A stretch of DNA of 36,176 nucleotides from Phycisphaerales bacterium (GCA_020831775.1 JAFIFZ010000011.1:1-36176); one strand, 5' to 3'. Numbered from the stretch's first letter, positions 23,270 to 32,158 are shown. Translations and numbers: made by a program. Notes: generated from the letters alone by a model not told the origin.

Positions 23270-25492
23270 CTATCGAACACCCTCGAACGGCTGCGCGTCT
23301 TCGTCGGCGGGGCCGTCTGGTGATGTCTGCGGCGGCGAGTCGGTGTCGCTCGCCGGGGGCGTCGGCCTGCGCGAGAAGAGCGTGCTGAACCCGGCGCCGC
23401 CGAAGATCGCGACGATGACCAGCAGGCCCGTGATCACCGAGCGGTACCGTTCCACGGCACAGAGCGTCAGCAGCGCGACGGCCATCGCGCACGCCAGCGC
23501 GATCATGGCGAGCGAGAAGACCTCGTAGCGGCGGGAGAAGAACGACGAGACCAGCCCGACCAGGAACAGCAGCCCGACAACGGGCCTGAGCAGGCGCCAG
23601 GCGTAGACCCACTCCTCGAAGTACCCGGCGCTGGCGCTGCCCTTGAGGTGCTCCAGCGGGCGCTTGGCGCGAGGCCCGAGGTCGGTCTCGGCCCATGGCC
23701 TGTTGACTGCCGGCGCGGGGATGTTGCTGTCGGTCCAATACCTGCCCCGGAAGGGCGCGGTGAACTCGACGATGTTGATGTTGGTCCTGGGGTGGTCCCA
23801 CTTGGTCCAGAGCCCGAGGTTCGTTGTTGTGGCGATGATGAACGCCCGAACACGGGCGGATCTCTTGCGTGCGTAGGACTCATCGGTGATGTAGCCGTTG
23901 ACGAGCTCGCGGTGGTTGATCCAGGTCAGGTTCTCATCGGGCCTGGGGAAGACCTCGCCGCTGCGGACCTCGTTGGCGAAGTTCCACGCGCTCATGCGTC
24001 CCTCGCGGAATTGTTCGTCGATCGAGAGCCACCGTTCGCGGTCGAACGCGGTCGTCTGGTTCTCGTCGATGACCCCCGACATCTGCGCACACTGGATCTT
24101 TGTGAAGTTCATCGAGAGCGCCATCGCGTATCGGCCGTGCTGCTCCTTGGCGCTGCTCATCCACGGGTGGAGCAGACCGATCGCGACGACGCCCACGAGA
24201 ACGGCCTGCACCGCGTACAAGATTCGCAGCCGGGGCAGTCGCATCGCCAGCAGCATCACCGGAACGAGCACGATCATGACCTGAAGCGCCGAACGGACAT
24301 AGACCGCCGCGGCGCAGAGCAGACCGAGGGCCAGCGCCGTTGCGATCGATCCGGCGATCCCGCCGAGCTTCCGCGGATCCCGGCGCGCCTCGTGGGCGGC
24401 CAGATACGCGATAAGCATGACAAGGAAGAGGCCGAGCGTTTCGGTGAGCACCCATCGCTCGAACGAGATGAGGTCCGGGTCGAGCCCGAGCAGCAGCATC
24501 CCCGCGATCGCCCACCACCTGCCCACGATCGGGCGCAGGACCAGAAAGCAGAGCCACGCGCTGGCGACGCCCATCGCGGCCTGCACAAGCCCCAGCGCCA
24601 GCGTGTAGTTCTCGAACAGCCCGACGAAGGGCGAGAGAAAGACCGGGTAGCCCGGCATGAAGTGGAAGCCGCCGTCCTCGATCTTCCCGCTTTCCCAGAA
24701 GATCAGGGCGTGATGGGTGTACAAGGCCGAGTCGGTCCAGAGCATCATCGGCGTAAAGCCGATCACCCAGAGTCGGACACCGATGAGCAGGGCGAGAGCC
24801 GCAAGCTCGGGCGAGAGCCTGACGCCGCGCGCCGCCGGATGGAGCCGCCGCAACCCTTCACACGCCAGCGCGGCAAGGAGCAGCAGCACGAACACGCCGA
24901 TCGTCCCGATCGCGTGGGGCACGACGCCCAGCGGCGGCGAGCCGGCGACGCCCGAGGCGCCCATCCCTTCAGCGTCCGCGAAGCGGTGGCTGGTGATCTC
25001 CACTTCAGGATCGAGCGGGGGCAAATCCTTGCTGCGCAGGGGAAGCCAGCGGATCTCGGTGCGCTCCTTTGCGCTGATGAGTTCCGCATCGAAAGCGTCC
25101 TTGCTCCAGCGGAGGGCGTAGAAGTCGCTCGCGTAGTTCGGGGCGGGCAGTTCCAGACGGATCTGCCGTCGCTGCCTTTCCGGGCCAAGGTCTTCCTCGC
25201 TCAGCCAACGCCCGTTGAGCACGCCGTCGGAACTGCGACGCCACTCCAGCGCGATCAAGGGCTCCGCATCGCCCGGATCGACGCGTTCTGCTCTGATCTC
25301 AAGCTCGATCGTTCTGGAGACAACCCAGGGGTGCATCGTGGCCCAGAGGATCGCCGCGAGCAGCAGCAAGCCGGGCAGCACGAAACGCGGTCGCCAGAGC
25401 CTCGAAAGCGCCGTGACCGGGTCGAGCCAGGACGCTGCCGGGGCTGCGGCGCCTGCTTGTGCTTGCGGGTCGGTCGGTGTGTGATCTTGCAT
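23270..25492 (-). CDS. Large GT-C-like membrane glycosyltransferase, 740 residues
   Basis: The first membrane span is at about 37-56. A mainly beta-type non-cytoplasmic insert follows at about 60-190, then a polytopic region from about 195. The first loop carries LWTDSALYTHHA with D254, the acidic residue typical of GT39/PMT-like enzymes, followed by FMPGYPVFLSPF. A large soluble loop at about 490-650 precedes the last spans. The predicted role is sugar transfer from a polyprenyl phosphate carrier on the outer face. ATG 25492 is chosen; the open frame to 26017 overlaps the upstream gene. It lies 56 bases after that gene, on the same strand. Confidence 0.78.
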   Translation of the reverse strand: MQDHTPTDPQAQAGAAAPAASWLDPVTALSRLWRPRFVLPGLLLLAAILWATMHPWVVSRTIELEIRAERVDPGDAEPLIALEWRRSSDGVLNGRWLSEEDLGPERQRRQIRLELPAPNYASDFYALRWSKDAFDAELISAKERTEIRWLPLRSKDLPPLDPEVEITSHRFADAEGMGASGVAGSPPLGVVPHAIGTIGVFVLLLLAALACEGLRRLHPAARGVRLSPELAALALLIGVRLWVIGFTPMMLWTDSALYTHHALIFWESGKIEDGGFHFMPGYPVFLSPFVGLFENYTLALGLVQAAMGVASAWLCFLVLRPIVGRWWAIAGMLLLGLDPDLISFERWVLTETLGLFLVMLIAYLAAHEARRDPRKLGGIAGSIATALALGLLCAAAVYVRSALQVMIVLVPVMLLAMRLPRLRILYAVQAVLVGVVAIGLLHPWMSSAKEQHGRYAMALSMNFTKIQCAQMSGVIDENQTTAFDRERWLSIDEQFREGRMSAWNFANEVRSGEVFPRPDENLTWINHRELVNGYITDESYARKRSARVRAFIIATTTNLGLWTKWDHPRTNINIVEFTAPFRGRYWTDSNIPAPAVNRPWAETDLGPRAKRPLEHLKGSASAGYFEEWVYAWRLLRPVVGLLFLVGLVSSFFSRRYEVFSLAMIALACAMAVALLTLCAVERYRSVITGLLVIVAIFGGAGFSTLFSRRPTPPASDTDSPPQTSPDGPADEDAQPFEGVR

Positions 25493-25548
25493 GAGTGTCT
25501 CGCGTGGGTCCGCCGGGTGGCGTGTACTGGGGCGGCGGAAGGGAGATC

Positions 25549-28545
25549 TTACGGATTCGGCTTGCTTTCCATCCCGGTGTTCGGAGATGCGGCTCGGCGC
25601 AAACCGTCTCGGAGCAGGCAGGACAGGCAGAGCGCGACCTGCATCAGCAGCAGCGGTTCGAGCACATGCACATACCTCGGTCGGAAGTTCAGCAGGAGCA
25701 CACAGAGCGCGAGGTTGCCTGCGAACAGCAGCCAGGGCAGCGCGATCTCCGGTCGTCCACGCCAGAACAGCCAGAGCGCCGCGAGCGTCCCCAGCGCGAG
25801 CAACGCCCGGTGGTAGGTGGGGTGAAAGCCGGAGAGCCGGTCGAGCGCCTGCTGCACCGGTCCCACGGGCCGGATCGCATGGTTCAGCCTCGGATCGATC
25901 GATGCGGGGTCGACGCGCCGGGCGCGTTGGCCCGGTGTTGCGAGATTGACACCGATCCACGGATAGTTGCGGTCGCGCCTGACAAAGTCCTGCTCCGGGA
26001 TCGACGAGAGGCTCCACGCCGCTGTGCGTCCGAGCGAGGCCAGCCTTGCGCCGAGGCCCCCGGCGGGCCCGCGCCGCGATCTTTCGACAACCGATCGGAG
26101 TTCATCGTCGAGTCGTTGCTGAAAGCCGTGCTCGCTCTGATCGTTCCGAGCACCGAGGAACGACCGCACGCCCCAGCCGTCGAAGTGGAAAGCGCGTGCT
26201 TCGGCGCCGCGTGCGTATGTGTCGTAGGCGTCGTCGTCGAGGGCGCGGGGGTCGAAGAGGCCGGCGCTCATCGCGCCCTGGAGGTGCGCGACGCCGCCCA
26301 TGTCTGTCGGCCCCGCAAACCCGAAGCGGTCGAGGTTCCGAGCGCTCCACGCGACCAACGCCAGGATCGGGAGCGAGGCCGCGAGCACGAACACGAGCGC
26401 GGCACGCACCCCCGAACCGAGCGTGTGTCCGGCCCCGGCCCCGCGTGCGGCGGCGCAGACCGGCACAACACCCGCGGCGAGCAGCAGCGGAACCAGCACG
26501 ATCCCGTTCGGCCGGACAAGCACCGCGCACGCGCTCAGCAAGCCCGCCAACAGCACCCAGAGAACGCCCCGTTTGGCCCGCTTGTGCGCGAGCAGGCAGG
26601 CGACAACCCCGATGCACAGCGCCGCAAACAACCCATCGGGCAGCACGGACGAACTCGCCGAGATCGCCGCGGGCGACATGAGCGAGAGAACGATCACTGC
26701 CGAGGCGGCCCATGGCTTGATCCAAACCGCCCCCGCCATCGCGAGGCCGAGCACCGCGACCGACAACGCGACAGACTGGAGTGCGACGACGGTCTCCATC
26801 GCGTAGCCGCCGGCCCCGAGCGCCGACGCGAGCCAGACGGCGTATCCCGGCAGACGGTTGAGCGTCTCGGCGGGCGTGCCCGTGTCCGCGTCGCCGTAGT
26901 CCAGCAGGCCGATCGACTGCTCGAGATGGACCCTTCCGTCGTTGGTGATGCCGGGCGTCAGGCCCATGGCGAGCACGAGGTGCGCGATCGCCGCGAGCGA
27001 CCAAACGACCAAGACCGTGGTCCGTTGCCGCGTGGACCACTCCGAGCGGGCGTGGCGCTCGGGCACGCCGACCAGCAGCCCACGCACCACGACAAGCACC
27101 ATCGCCGCCAGCGCGGCAACACCGACGCCGAACGCGAGCCCCCAGCGGACCCGAGAGACGCCGAGCCTGGGCCTATCAAGCTCCAGGCCGAATTGCTCGC
27201 CGGGCTCGATAGTCGCTCCGCCCGTGCGCTCGCTCAGATCAATGTCGAGCAGCGGGGTCTCGGCATCGCGCGGATCGAACAGTCGGAGGCGATCAAGCCG
27301 AGCCCCCTCGCCACGCGGGTCTGCAACGACTGTCAGCGTGATCGGGCCCCGCGGCCCCGGGGGCAACACGCCGACCAGCAGACCCTCCGTCCCGCCGGGT
27401 ACCAGCCGAACCGGGCCTCCGTCCGCCTCTGCATCTCCGATCGTCGCGCCGCTCGCGCCCGGGGCGTTGAGCATCACCGGCATGAACGACCGATCGGCGT
27501 GGGGTGTCGCCACAACCGCCGCAGCGGCAGCCACACCGACGATCACACCGACACCCGCGATCACAGAAAGCCTGCCGATGCGCGATCCCAGCGGATGTAG
27601 CGGACGCGCCGGCCCGGCTCTATCGATCTGTTCGCGGGGCCAGATCCGCTGCATCGCCCACGCGAGGCCGACGAACACGCCGCCAGCGAGCACGAGCGCG
27701 CCGAGCCTCGACAACCACGCGACCCACCCCCGGAACCGCCCGTCGAGCAGGCCGGCGATCCTGCCGCCGGCGTTGGCGTGCCCGAGATCGATCCAGACCC
27801 GATCGAACCAGTCGTTCGAGCCGGGCGGCCCGGGCAGCACTTCCAGGCGCACGCGGTCGACGCCGGGCGGAACCTCGGCCTCCAGTTCGATCCATCGCCG
27901 GTCTTCGTCGCGAGCGAACGGGTCGATCTGTCGTTCGACGAGCACATCGCCCCCGGGCGAGCCGCCGGCGGTCACGCGGAGCAGGACGCCGTCCGCTCCG
28001 GGTCGGACCCGTCCGTCGGGGCCGAACACGATCCATGAGGGCTGGGCGGCTCTGAACGACCAACGGATCGGCCAGTCCCGGTCCGCTGCTCGTCGGCCTC
28101 CCGGACCCAGCGCGATCTCCGCGGACCGGGTCCGCACCGGCGCCGCACGCGCATCGGCGTGCAACTCGAACGCCTCGACCCGCACCCCCCACGCATCGCG
28201 CCGCTGAAGCATCGGCGCCTCGCCCGCCGACGGGCCCGTGTCCAGCACGGCATGGGGGGGCCATGGAGACTCGGGCGGTGCGATGCTCTGCCACGCCCAC
28301 GACGCGGCCAGCGCGACTCCGAGCGTGAACCTTCCCACCATCCCGGCCCGAAATCCCAGCCGCCAGAGCAACACCCCCAGCACGATCGACGAGACGATGG
28401 AGACCAGCCAGACCGCCAGCGCCCCTCCCGACTCTCCCGCCCGCACACCCAATGACACGCCGAGCAGGACGGACGCGACTCCGACACACGCCGCCCCGGC
28501 CGCCGTTTCGGCCCGAAGATCGTTCTGAGCGGGCTTGTCGCACAT
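25549..28545 (-). CDS. Very large GT-C-like membrane glycosyltransferase, 998 residues
   Basis: Hydrophobic spans lie at about 19-36, 42-62 and 70-88. A soluble beta-rich insert follows at about 100-275, then a span, a second insert at about 320-430, and a polytopic C-terminal half. The catalytic-type loop is PGITNDGRVHLEQS (D536), followed by RLPGYAVWLAS; RPNGIVLVPLLLA is a typical GT39/PMT helix end. It shares this order with the 740-residue neighbour. The open frame runs on through nuoD antisense, but the ATG at 28545 has a TATGCT box 9 bases upstream, and upstream residues are nuoD shadow. The enzyme would act on the periplasmic side. Confidence 0.78.
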   Translation of the reverse strand: MCDKPAQNDLRAETAAGAACVGVASVLLGVSLGVRAGESGGALAVWLVSIVSSIVLGVLLWRLGFRAGMVGRFTLGVALAASWAWQSIAPPESPWPPHAVLDTGPSAGEAPMLQRRDAWGVRVEAFELHADARAAPVRTRSAEIALGPGGRRAADRDWPIRWSFRAAQPSWIVFGPDGRVRPGADGVLLRVTAGGSPGGDVLVERQIDPFARDEDRRWIELEAEVPPGVDRVRLEVLPGPPGSNDWFDRVWIDLGHANAGGRIAGLLDGRFRGWVAWLSRLGALVLAGGVFVGLAWAMQRIWPREQIDRAGPARPLHPLGSRIGRLSVIAGVGVIVGVAAAAAVVATPHADRSFMPVMLNAPGASGATIGDAEADGGPVRLVPGGTEGLLVGVLPPGPRGPITLTVVADPRGEGARLDRLRLFDPRDAETPLLDIDLSERTGGATIEPGEQFGLELDRPRLGVSRVRWGLAFGVGVAALAAMVLVVVRGLLVGVPERHARSEWSTRQRTTVLVVWSLAAIAHLVLAMGLTPGITNDGRVHLEQSIGLLDYGDADTGTPAETLNRLPGYAVWLASALGAGGYAMETVVALQSVALSVAVLGLAMAGAVWIKPWAASAVIVLSLMSPAAISASSSVLPDGLFAALCIGVVACLLAHKRAKRGVLWVLLAGLLSACAVLVRPNGIVLVPLLLAAGVVPVCAAARGAGAGHTLGSGVRAALVFVLAASLPILALVAWSARNLDRFGFAGPTDMGGVAHLQGAMSAGLFDPRALDDDAYDTYARGAEARAFHFDGWGVRSFLGARNDQSEHGFQQRLDDELRSVVERSRRGPAGGLGARLASLGRTAAWSLSSIPEQDFVRRDRNYPWIGVNLATPGQRARRVDPASIDPRLNHAIRPVGPVQQALDRLSGFHPTYHRALLALGTLAALWLFWRGRPEIALPWLLFAGNLALCVLLLNFRPRYVHVLEPLLLMQVALCLSCLLRDGLRRAASPNTGMESKPNP

Positions 28546-28554
28546 CGGGCCGGG

Positions 28555-28560
28555 AGCATA
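28555..28560 (-). promoter_or_regulatory. -10 box of the 998-residue GT-C gene, near-leaderless
   Basis: On the minus strand this reads cgggTATGCT, followed by 9 bases and the ATG at 28545. The same cgggTATGCT string stands before the M28 peptidase gene at 35015-35024. Confidence 0.5.
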
Positions 28561-28623
28561 CCCGACCGGTCTTGGCCCCCACGCTCTTGGCTCGCCTCCG
28601 GCCGCCCACATCGGGCCCGGCCC

Positions 28624-28629
28624 TATCAT
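28624..28629 (+). promoter_or_regulatory. -10 box of nuoD
   Basis: TATCAT lies 60 bases before the ATG at 28684. An AAGGGA ribosome site lies about 9 bases before that ATG. It is divergent from the box at 28555-28560. Confidence 0.45.
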
Positions 28630-28683
28630 CGAAACCGCTGCCGACCCGCCCCGCCCGGGCCTCCGCCTGAAAGGGATCTGTTC

Positions 28684-29973
28684 ATGCCGTTCTCGATCAA
28701 GCCCGCCAAGAACTTCGATGTCGACGCAGACACCGTCGAGTATGTCTCCGAGCATGTCGACACCGGCGACAGATGGGTCCTCAACTTCGGGCCTCAGCAC
28801 CCCGCAACCCACACGACCCTCCGGCTGGTGCTCGAACTCGACGGCGAGCGCATCGCCCGCTGCACCCCGCACATCGGCTACCTCCACTCCGGCTTCGAGA
28901 AGCTCGGCGAGCACCTGGACTACAACCAGTATGTCACCATCGTCTCGCGGATGAACTACCTCTCGCCCGTCAGCAACGACATCTGCTGGCACCACGCCGT
29001 CGAGACGCTCTTCGGCATCGACATCACGCCCCGCTGCAAGGTCCTGCGGACGATCATGGCCGAGCTGGGGCGGATCCAGGACCACCTGCTCAACCTCGCC
29101 GCCGCCGCACTCGACCTGGGCGCATTCACCGGCTTCCTCTACGGCTTCAACCCCCGTGAGAAGATCTACGACATCTGCGACTACATCTCCGGCCAGCGCT
29201 ACCACCCGGACTGGACGCGCGTCGGCGGGCTGATGCGCGACTTGCCCGACGAGGAAATCTTCAAGGGCATGGTCAAGAACTTCATCCGCGACGACCTGCC
29301 GCAGGTGCTCAAGGAGCTTGAAGGCCTGCTGGTTCGCAACCGGATCTTCTACGACCGCACGCGCGGGATCGGCGTGATGACCAAGGACCAGGCGATCGGC
29401 TGGAGCGTGACGGGCCCGCTCGCCCGCGCCTCGGGCGTCAAGCGCGACCTCCGCAAGGACGAGCCCTACCTCTGCTATGCCGACAACTGGGACGGACAGG
29501 GCGCTGAGGCCGTCAAGTTCTCGGTGCCCATCGCGACCGACGGCGATGTGTACAGCCGCTTCCTCGTCCGCATGGAGGAGGTCAAGCAGGCCGTCAAGAT
29601 CATCGAGCAGCTCATCGACAACATCCCCGGCGGCCCCGTCGACACCTTCGCCGACGGCAAGCTCGTCAAGCCGCGCAAGGAAGACGTCTACGGCTCGATC
29701 GAGGGCCTCATCCAGCACTTCGAGCTGATCATGACCAACAGGGGCTGGGAGCCGCCCATCGCCGAGGCCTACGGCTGCCAGGAAACCGCCAACGGCGAAC
29801 TCGGCTACTACATCGTCTCCGACGGCGGCCCGCGCGCGTGGCGCGTCAAAACCCGCGCGCCGAGCTTCAACAACTACCAGGTCATGGCCATGCTCAGCGA
29901 GGGCCACATGCTCGGCGACATCGTCGCCATCCTCGGCTCGCTGAACATCGTCGCGGCCGAGCTGGACAGATAA
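28684..29973 (+). CDS. nuoD: NADH-quinone oxidoreductase subunit D
   Basis: NuoD (49-kDa subunit) forms part of the quinone site of complex I on the cytoplasmic arm. The 429-residue protein begins with the family block NFGPQHPATHTTLRLVLELD, then IGYLHSGFEKLGE, NYLSPVSND and RTIMAELGRIQDHLL. It ends with the expected SFNNYQ...DIVAILGSLNIV...ELDR pattern. The length is near the usual 400-430. No other nuo gene is adjacent: the gene stands alone between a glycosyltransferase and a PLP enzyme, so the rest of complex I must lie elsewhere. Hairpin repeats follow the stop. Confidence 0.95.
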   Translation: MPFSIKPAKNFDVDADTVEYVSEHVDTGDRWVLNFGPQHPATHTTLRLVLELDGERIARCTPHIGYLHSGFEKLGEHLDYNQYVTIVSRMNYLSPVSNDICWHHAVETLFGIDITPRCKVLRTIMAELGRIQDHLLNLAAAALDLGAFTGFLYGFNPREKIYDICDYISGQRYHPDWTRVGGLMRDLPDEEIFKGMVKNFIRDDLPQVLKELEGLLVRNRIFYDRTRGIGVMTKDQAIGWSVTGPLARASGVKRDLRKDEPYLCYADNWDGQGAEAVKFSVPIATDGDVYSRFLVRMEEVKQAVKIIEQLIDNIPGGPVDTFADGKLVKPRKEDVYGSIEGLIQHFELIMTNRGWEPPIAEAYGCQETANGELGYYIVSDGGPRAWRVKTRAPSFNNYQVMAMLSEGHMLGDIVAILGSLNIVAAELDR

Positions 29974-29994
29974 GCCCGATCACGCCTGAAGACC

Positions 29995-30031
29995 TGTGGC
30001 ACTGGCGGCTTGCCCGCCAGTGTTTCATGCC
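29995..30031 (+). repeat. Hairpin repeat after nuoD
   Basis: CACTGGCGG (30000-30008) pairs with CCGCCAGTG (30014-30022), giving a 9-bp perfect stem with a 5-base loop, 22 bases past the nuoD stop. A near copy in reverse complement lies inside the sulfotransferase gene at 8928-8955. A terminator role is plausible. Confidence 0.65.
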
Positions 30032-30058
30032 AAAGACAAGATCGACCGCCTCCCGTGC

Positions 30059-30112
30059 CACCGACCTCGGCTTTGCGAGGTCGGTGCTCTCTTTCGACCA
30101 AATCGGATTTGG
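30059..30112. repeat. Hairpin repeat plus palindrome in the convergent intergenic region
   Basis: CACCGACCTCG (30059-30069) and CGAGGTCGGTG (30076-30086) form an 11-bp perfect stem. CCAAATC-G-GATTTGG (30098-30112) is a separate perfect palindrome. Both lie between the convergent nuoD and PLP-enzyme genes. No gene is seen in the 228-base gap. Confidence 0.65.
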
Positions 30113-30141
30113 ACTCCAAGAAGCCGTAGCGGTGCTCCAAC

Positions 30142-30180
30142 GCACCGACCTCCGTTGGAGGTCGGTGGCACGTGTTGACA
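30142..30180 (-). repeat. Hairpin repeat downstream of the PLP-enzyme gene
   Basis: CACCGACCTCC (30143-30153) and GGAGGTCGGTG (30157-30167) form an 11-bp stem with a GTT loop. The flank GGCACGTGTTGACA matches that of the repeat at 245-286. It lies 22 bases beyond the stop of the minus-strand gene, the same relation as at corC. Confidence 0.7.
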
Positions 30181-30201
30181 CTCTGTCACTCCCGGCACCC
30201 C

Positions 30202-32070
30202 TCACTCCATCATCGACGACGCCGGCGGCAGGCTCTCAAGGTACCTCTTGTGCACATCGAGGTAGTGCTTCCGATAGATCGCGTCGATGTCGTCGGGGTC
30301 GGGGAAGCGGCCTGAGAAGCCGGGGTGTTCGTCGTCGAGGCTGCTCTTGGCGGCGCTGATCAGGTGGGCCAGCAGCGTCCGCGGGTCTTCGGTGCCCACC
30401 GCGACGCGCGTCGTAGTCGGCGTGATCCCCGCGTCGGCCAGCGCCTCGCGGCTCATCTCGCTGTGGCTCGTGATCGCCGGGCAGAGACAGATCGTGTTCG
30501 TCTGCCCGAGCGAAACCTGATGCCCGAAGGCCGGGTCGAGCGCGTCGAAGAACCGCTCGAAGACGGTGCGTGAGAAGATGCCCTCGGGCTTGTCCGGGCC
30601 CCCCTCGAAATCAAAGGTGAACAGCGGCGCGGGAAGGCCCAGGAACAGGCACTTCTTGAGGATCGGGCCGTTGGGGTTGCCCGGCGCAGCCGAGCAGCAG
30701 ACATTCACATCCGGGTGCTTGCTCAGCGCCTCGGCCATGGTCAGCGTGTTGATGCACTTCTGGAGCATGCGGAGCTCCAGCGTCTGGATGCCCGCGATCA
30801 CCTCCGAAGCTTTGTCCGCGTCGAGGAACGCGCCCTTGATGTAGTAGACGTTCCAGAAGAGCGTCTCGTCCCAGTTCCAGGTGCGTTCGCTGCCGTCGAC
30901 ATCCGGCCCCTTCACCGAGTCGTGCTTGCCCATGAACATGCGTTCGTTGCGTCCGATCGCGACGCCGGCGGTCGTGCCCCCGTGCCCGGAGAGGTCCTTG
31001 GTGTAGCTGTGGATGACAAAGTCCGGGCGCTCCAGCGGGTCTTCGCGCTGCAGCGGGCGGTGCAGGAAGGGCGTGCCGACCGTCGAGTCGCAGATCACCG
31101 TCAGCCCGCGCTCGTGCGCCGCTTTCGTGATCGCCGGGACATCGAGCACATACCCGTGCGGGTTGCAGGGCGACTCCAGATACACATAGATCTGTCGCCC
31201 GTCTTCGAGCCTCGACCGCTCTTTCTCCTGGACCTTTTCGAGCGCCTTGAGGAATGCGGCCTCGTCGTAGCCGTCGAAGAAGTGCAGGCCCACATCGAGG
31301 TTCGAGACCTTCGCGAACCAGTCGTGCATGAGCTGGTAGGTGCCGCCGTAGACGTTCCGGCTCGTCAGGATCACATCCCGGTAGCCGACGAGGTGGCTGA
31401 GCACCGCGTCGACGGCGGCCATGCCCGAGTTGAAGTTCCAGGCGAGGTACTCGTTGGCCCGCGATCCCGCCTCGATGTCGACGATGAAGTTCGCGAGGCT
31501 GATGCTCGTGGGGTTCAGCAGGCGGCTGTAGACCTCAAGCATCAATTCCTTGCCCTGGAACGCGTCGTCGACCCACTCGGCGCAGGCGTAGATGTAGGTC
31601 GCCGTCCGCGTCACCACCGGGCGCGCGCTGAAGAGCGCCGTCACATTGTCGAAGATCGGGTAAGGCCCGCGCCTCGAACGCTGGCCCGGCTCGGTCACCA
31701 GCGACTGGTAGGTCGCTCTGAACGGGTGCTGCAGCGTGTCGAGGATCTTGCCGAGCTGGAAGCAGAGAAACTTCTGGGCCGCAAAACGCTCCACCCGGTC
31801 GACGCGACTCATCCCTTTGAGCTCGGCGACGCCGATCTCCCACATGCGTCGCATGTCGGCGTGGGCGGAGTACAGGCTGCGTGTGAAGCTCGCCAGCGTG
31901 CGCCCGTACTCGCTGTCGGGATCGACGCCGAAGTGCTCGAGCTGTTCGGCGACCAGGCCGTCGAGATCCGAGGCCTCGGTCGTCTTTCGCCTGGGGCTGA
32001 TCTCGCGGGCGAGCTCGAAGTCGCTCGCGGCTGCGGCGATCCTGTCCATCGGTGTTTGGGCGCTGGTCAC
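30202..32070 (-). CDS. Cystathionine gamma-synthase-like PLP enzyme with N-terminal extension
   Basis: This 622-residue protein carries a Cys/Met-metabolism PLP domain. Signatures are YSRLLNPT (181-188), NSGMAAV (214-220), NVYGGTYQL (239-247), ESPCNPHG (299-306) and CDSTVGTPF (328-336). The PLP lysine is K358 in SYTKDLSGHGG. Ordinary members have about 400 residues; here an extension of roughly 150 residues precedes the domain and is unlike anything I can name. The reaction could be gamma-elimination/replacement in methionine or homocysteine metabolism, or a related lyase. The start is GTG at 32070 with a GGAG 7-10 bases upstream; ATG 32049 is the alternative. The gene stands alone. Confidence 0.85.
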   Translation of the reverse strand: MTSAQTPMDRIAAAASDFELAREISPRRKTTEASDLDGLVAEQLEHFGVDPDSEYGRTLASFTRSLYSAHADMRRMWEIGVAELKGMSRVDRVERFAAQKFLCFQLGKILDTLQHPFRATYQSLVTEPGQRSRRGPYPIFDNVTALFSARPVVTRTATYIYACAEWVDDAFQGKELMLEVYSRLLNPTSISLANFIVDIEAGSRANEYLAWNFNSGMAAVDAVLSHLVGYRDVILTSRNVYGGTYQLMHDWFAKVSNLDVGLHFFDGYDEAAFLKALEKVQEKERSRLEDGRQIYVYLESPCNPHGYVLDVPAITKAAHERGLTVICDSTVGTPFLHRPLQREDPLERPDFVIHSYTKDLSGHGGTTAGVAIGRNERMFMGKHDSVKGPDVDGSERTWNWDETLFWNVYYIKGAFLDADKASEVIAGIQTLELRMLQKCINTLTMAEALSKHPDVNVCCSAAPGNPNGPILKKCLFLGLPAPLFTFDFEGGPDKPEGIFSRTVFERFFDALDPAFGHQVSLGQTNTICLCPAITSHSEMSREALADAGITPTTTRVAVGTEDPRTLLAHLISAAKSSLDDEHPGFSGRFPDPDDIDAIYRKHYLDVHKRYLESLPPASSMME

Positions 32071-32106
32071 GGGCGGGCTCCGGTTGGCTGTCGTTGCTTG
32101 AAAGGG

Positions 32107-32112
32107 ATCCTA
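32107..32112 (-). promoter_or_regulatory. -10 box of the PLP-enzyme gene
   Basis: On the minus strand this reads TAGGAT, 36 bases before the GTG at 32070. The spacing allows a short leader with a GGAG ribosome site. Confidence 0.4.
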
Positions 32113-32158
32113 GAGCACGGGCCTATCCGAGGAAGCCTCGCCCGCCGCACACCCCCGA

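Noticed and set aside
25495-27600. A 701-codon plus-strand frame opposite the 998-residue membrane protein
   Set aside because: Its composition is dominated by Arg, Gln, His and Pro with no hydrophobic core. The opposite strand shows regular membrane spans and GT-C motifs.
25549-29907. A 1452-codon open frame on the minus strand
   Set aside because: Its first 450 or so codons are antisense to nuoD, which has clear family motifs. The real gene starts at 28545 next to a TATGCT box.
29995-30180. A CRISPR array
   Set aside because: The hairpins are unequal in sequence and spacing, and there are no regular unique spacers or cas genes.
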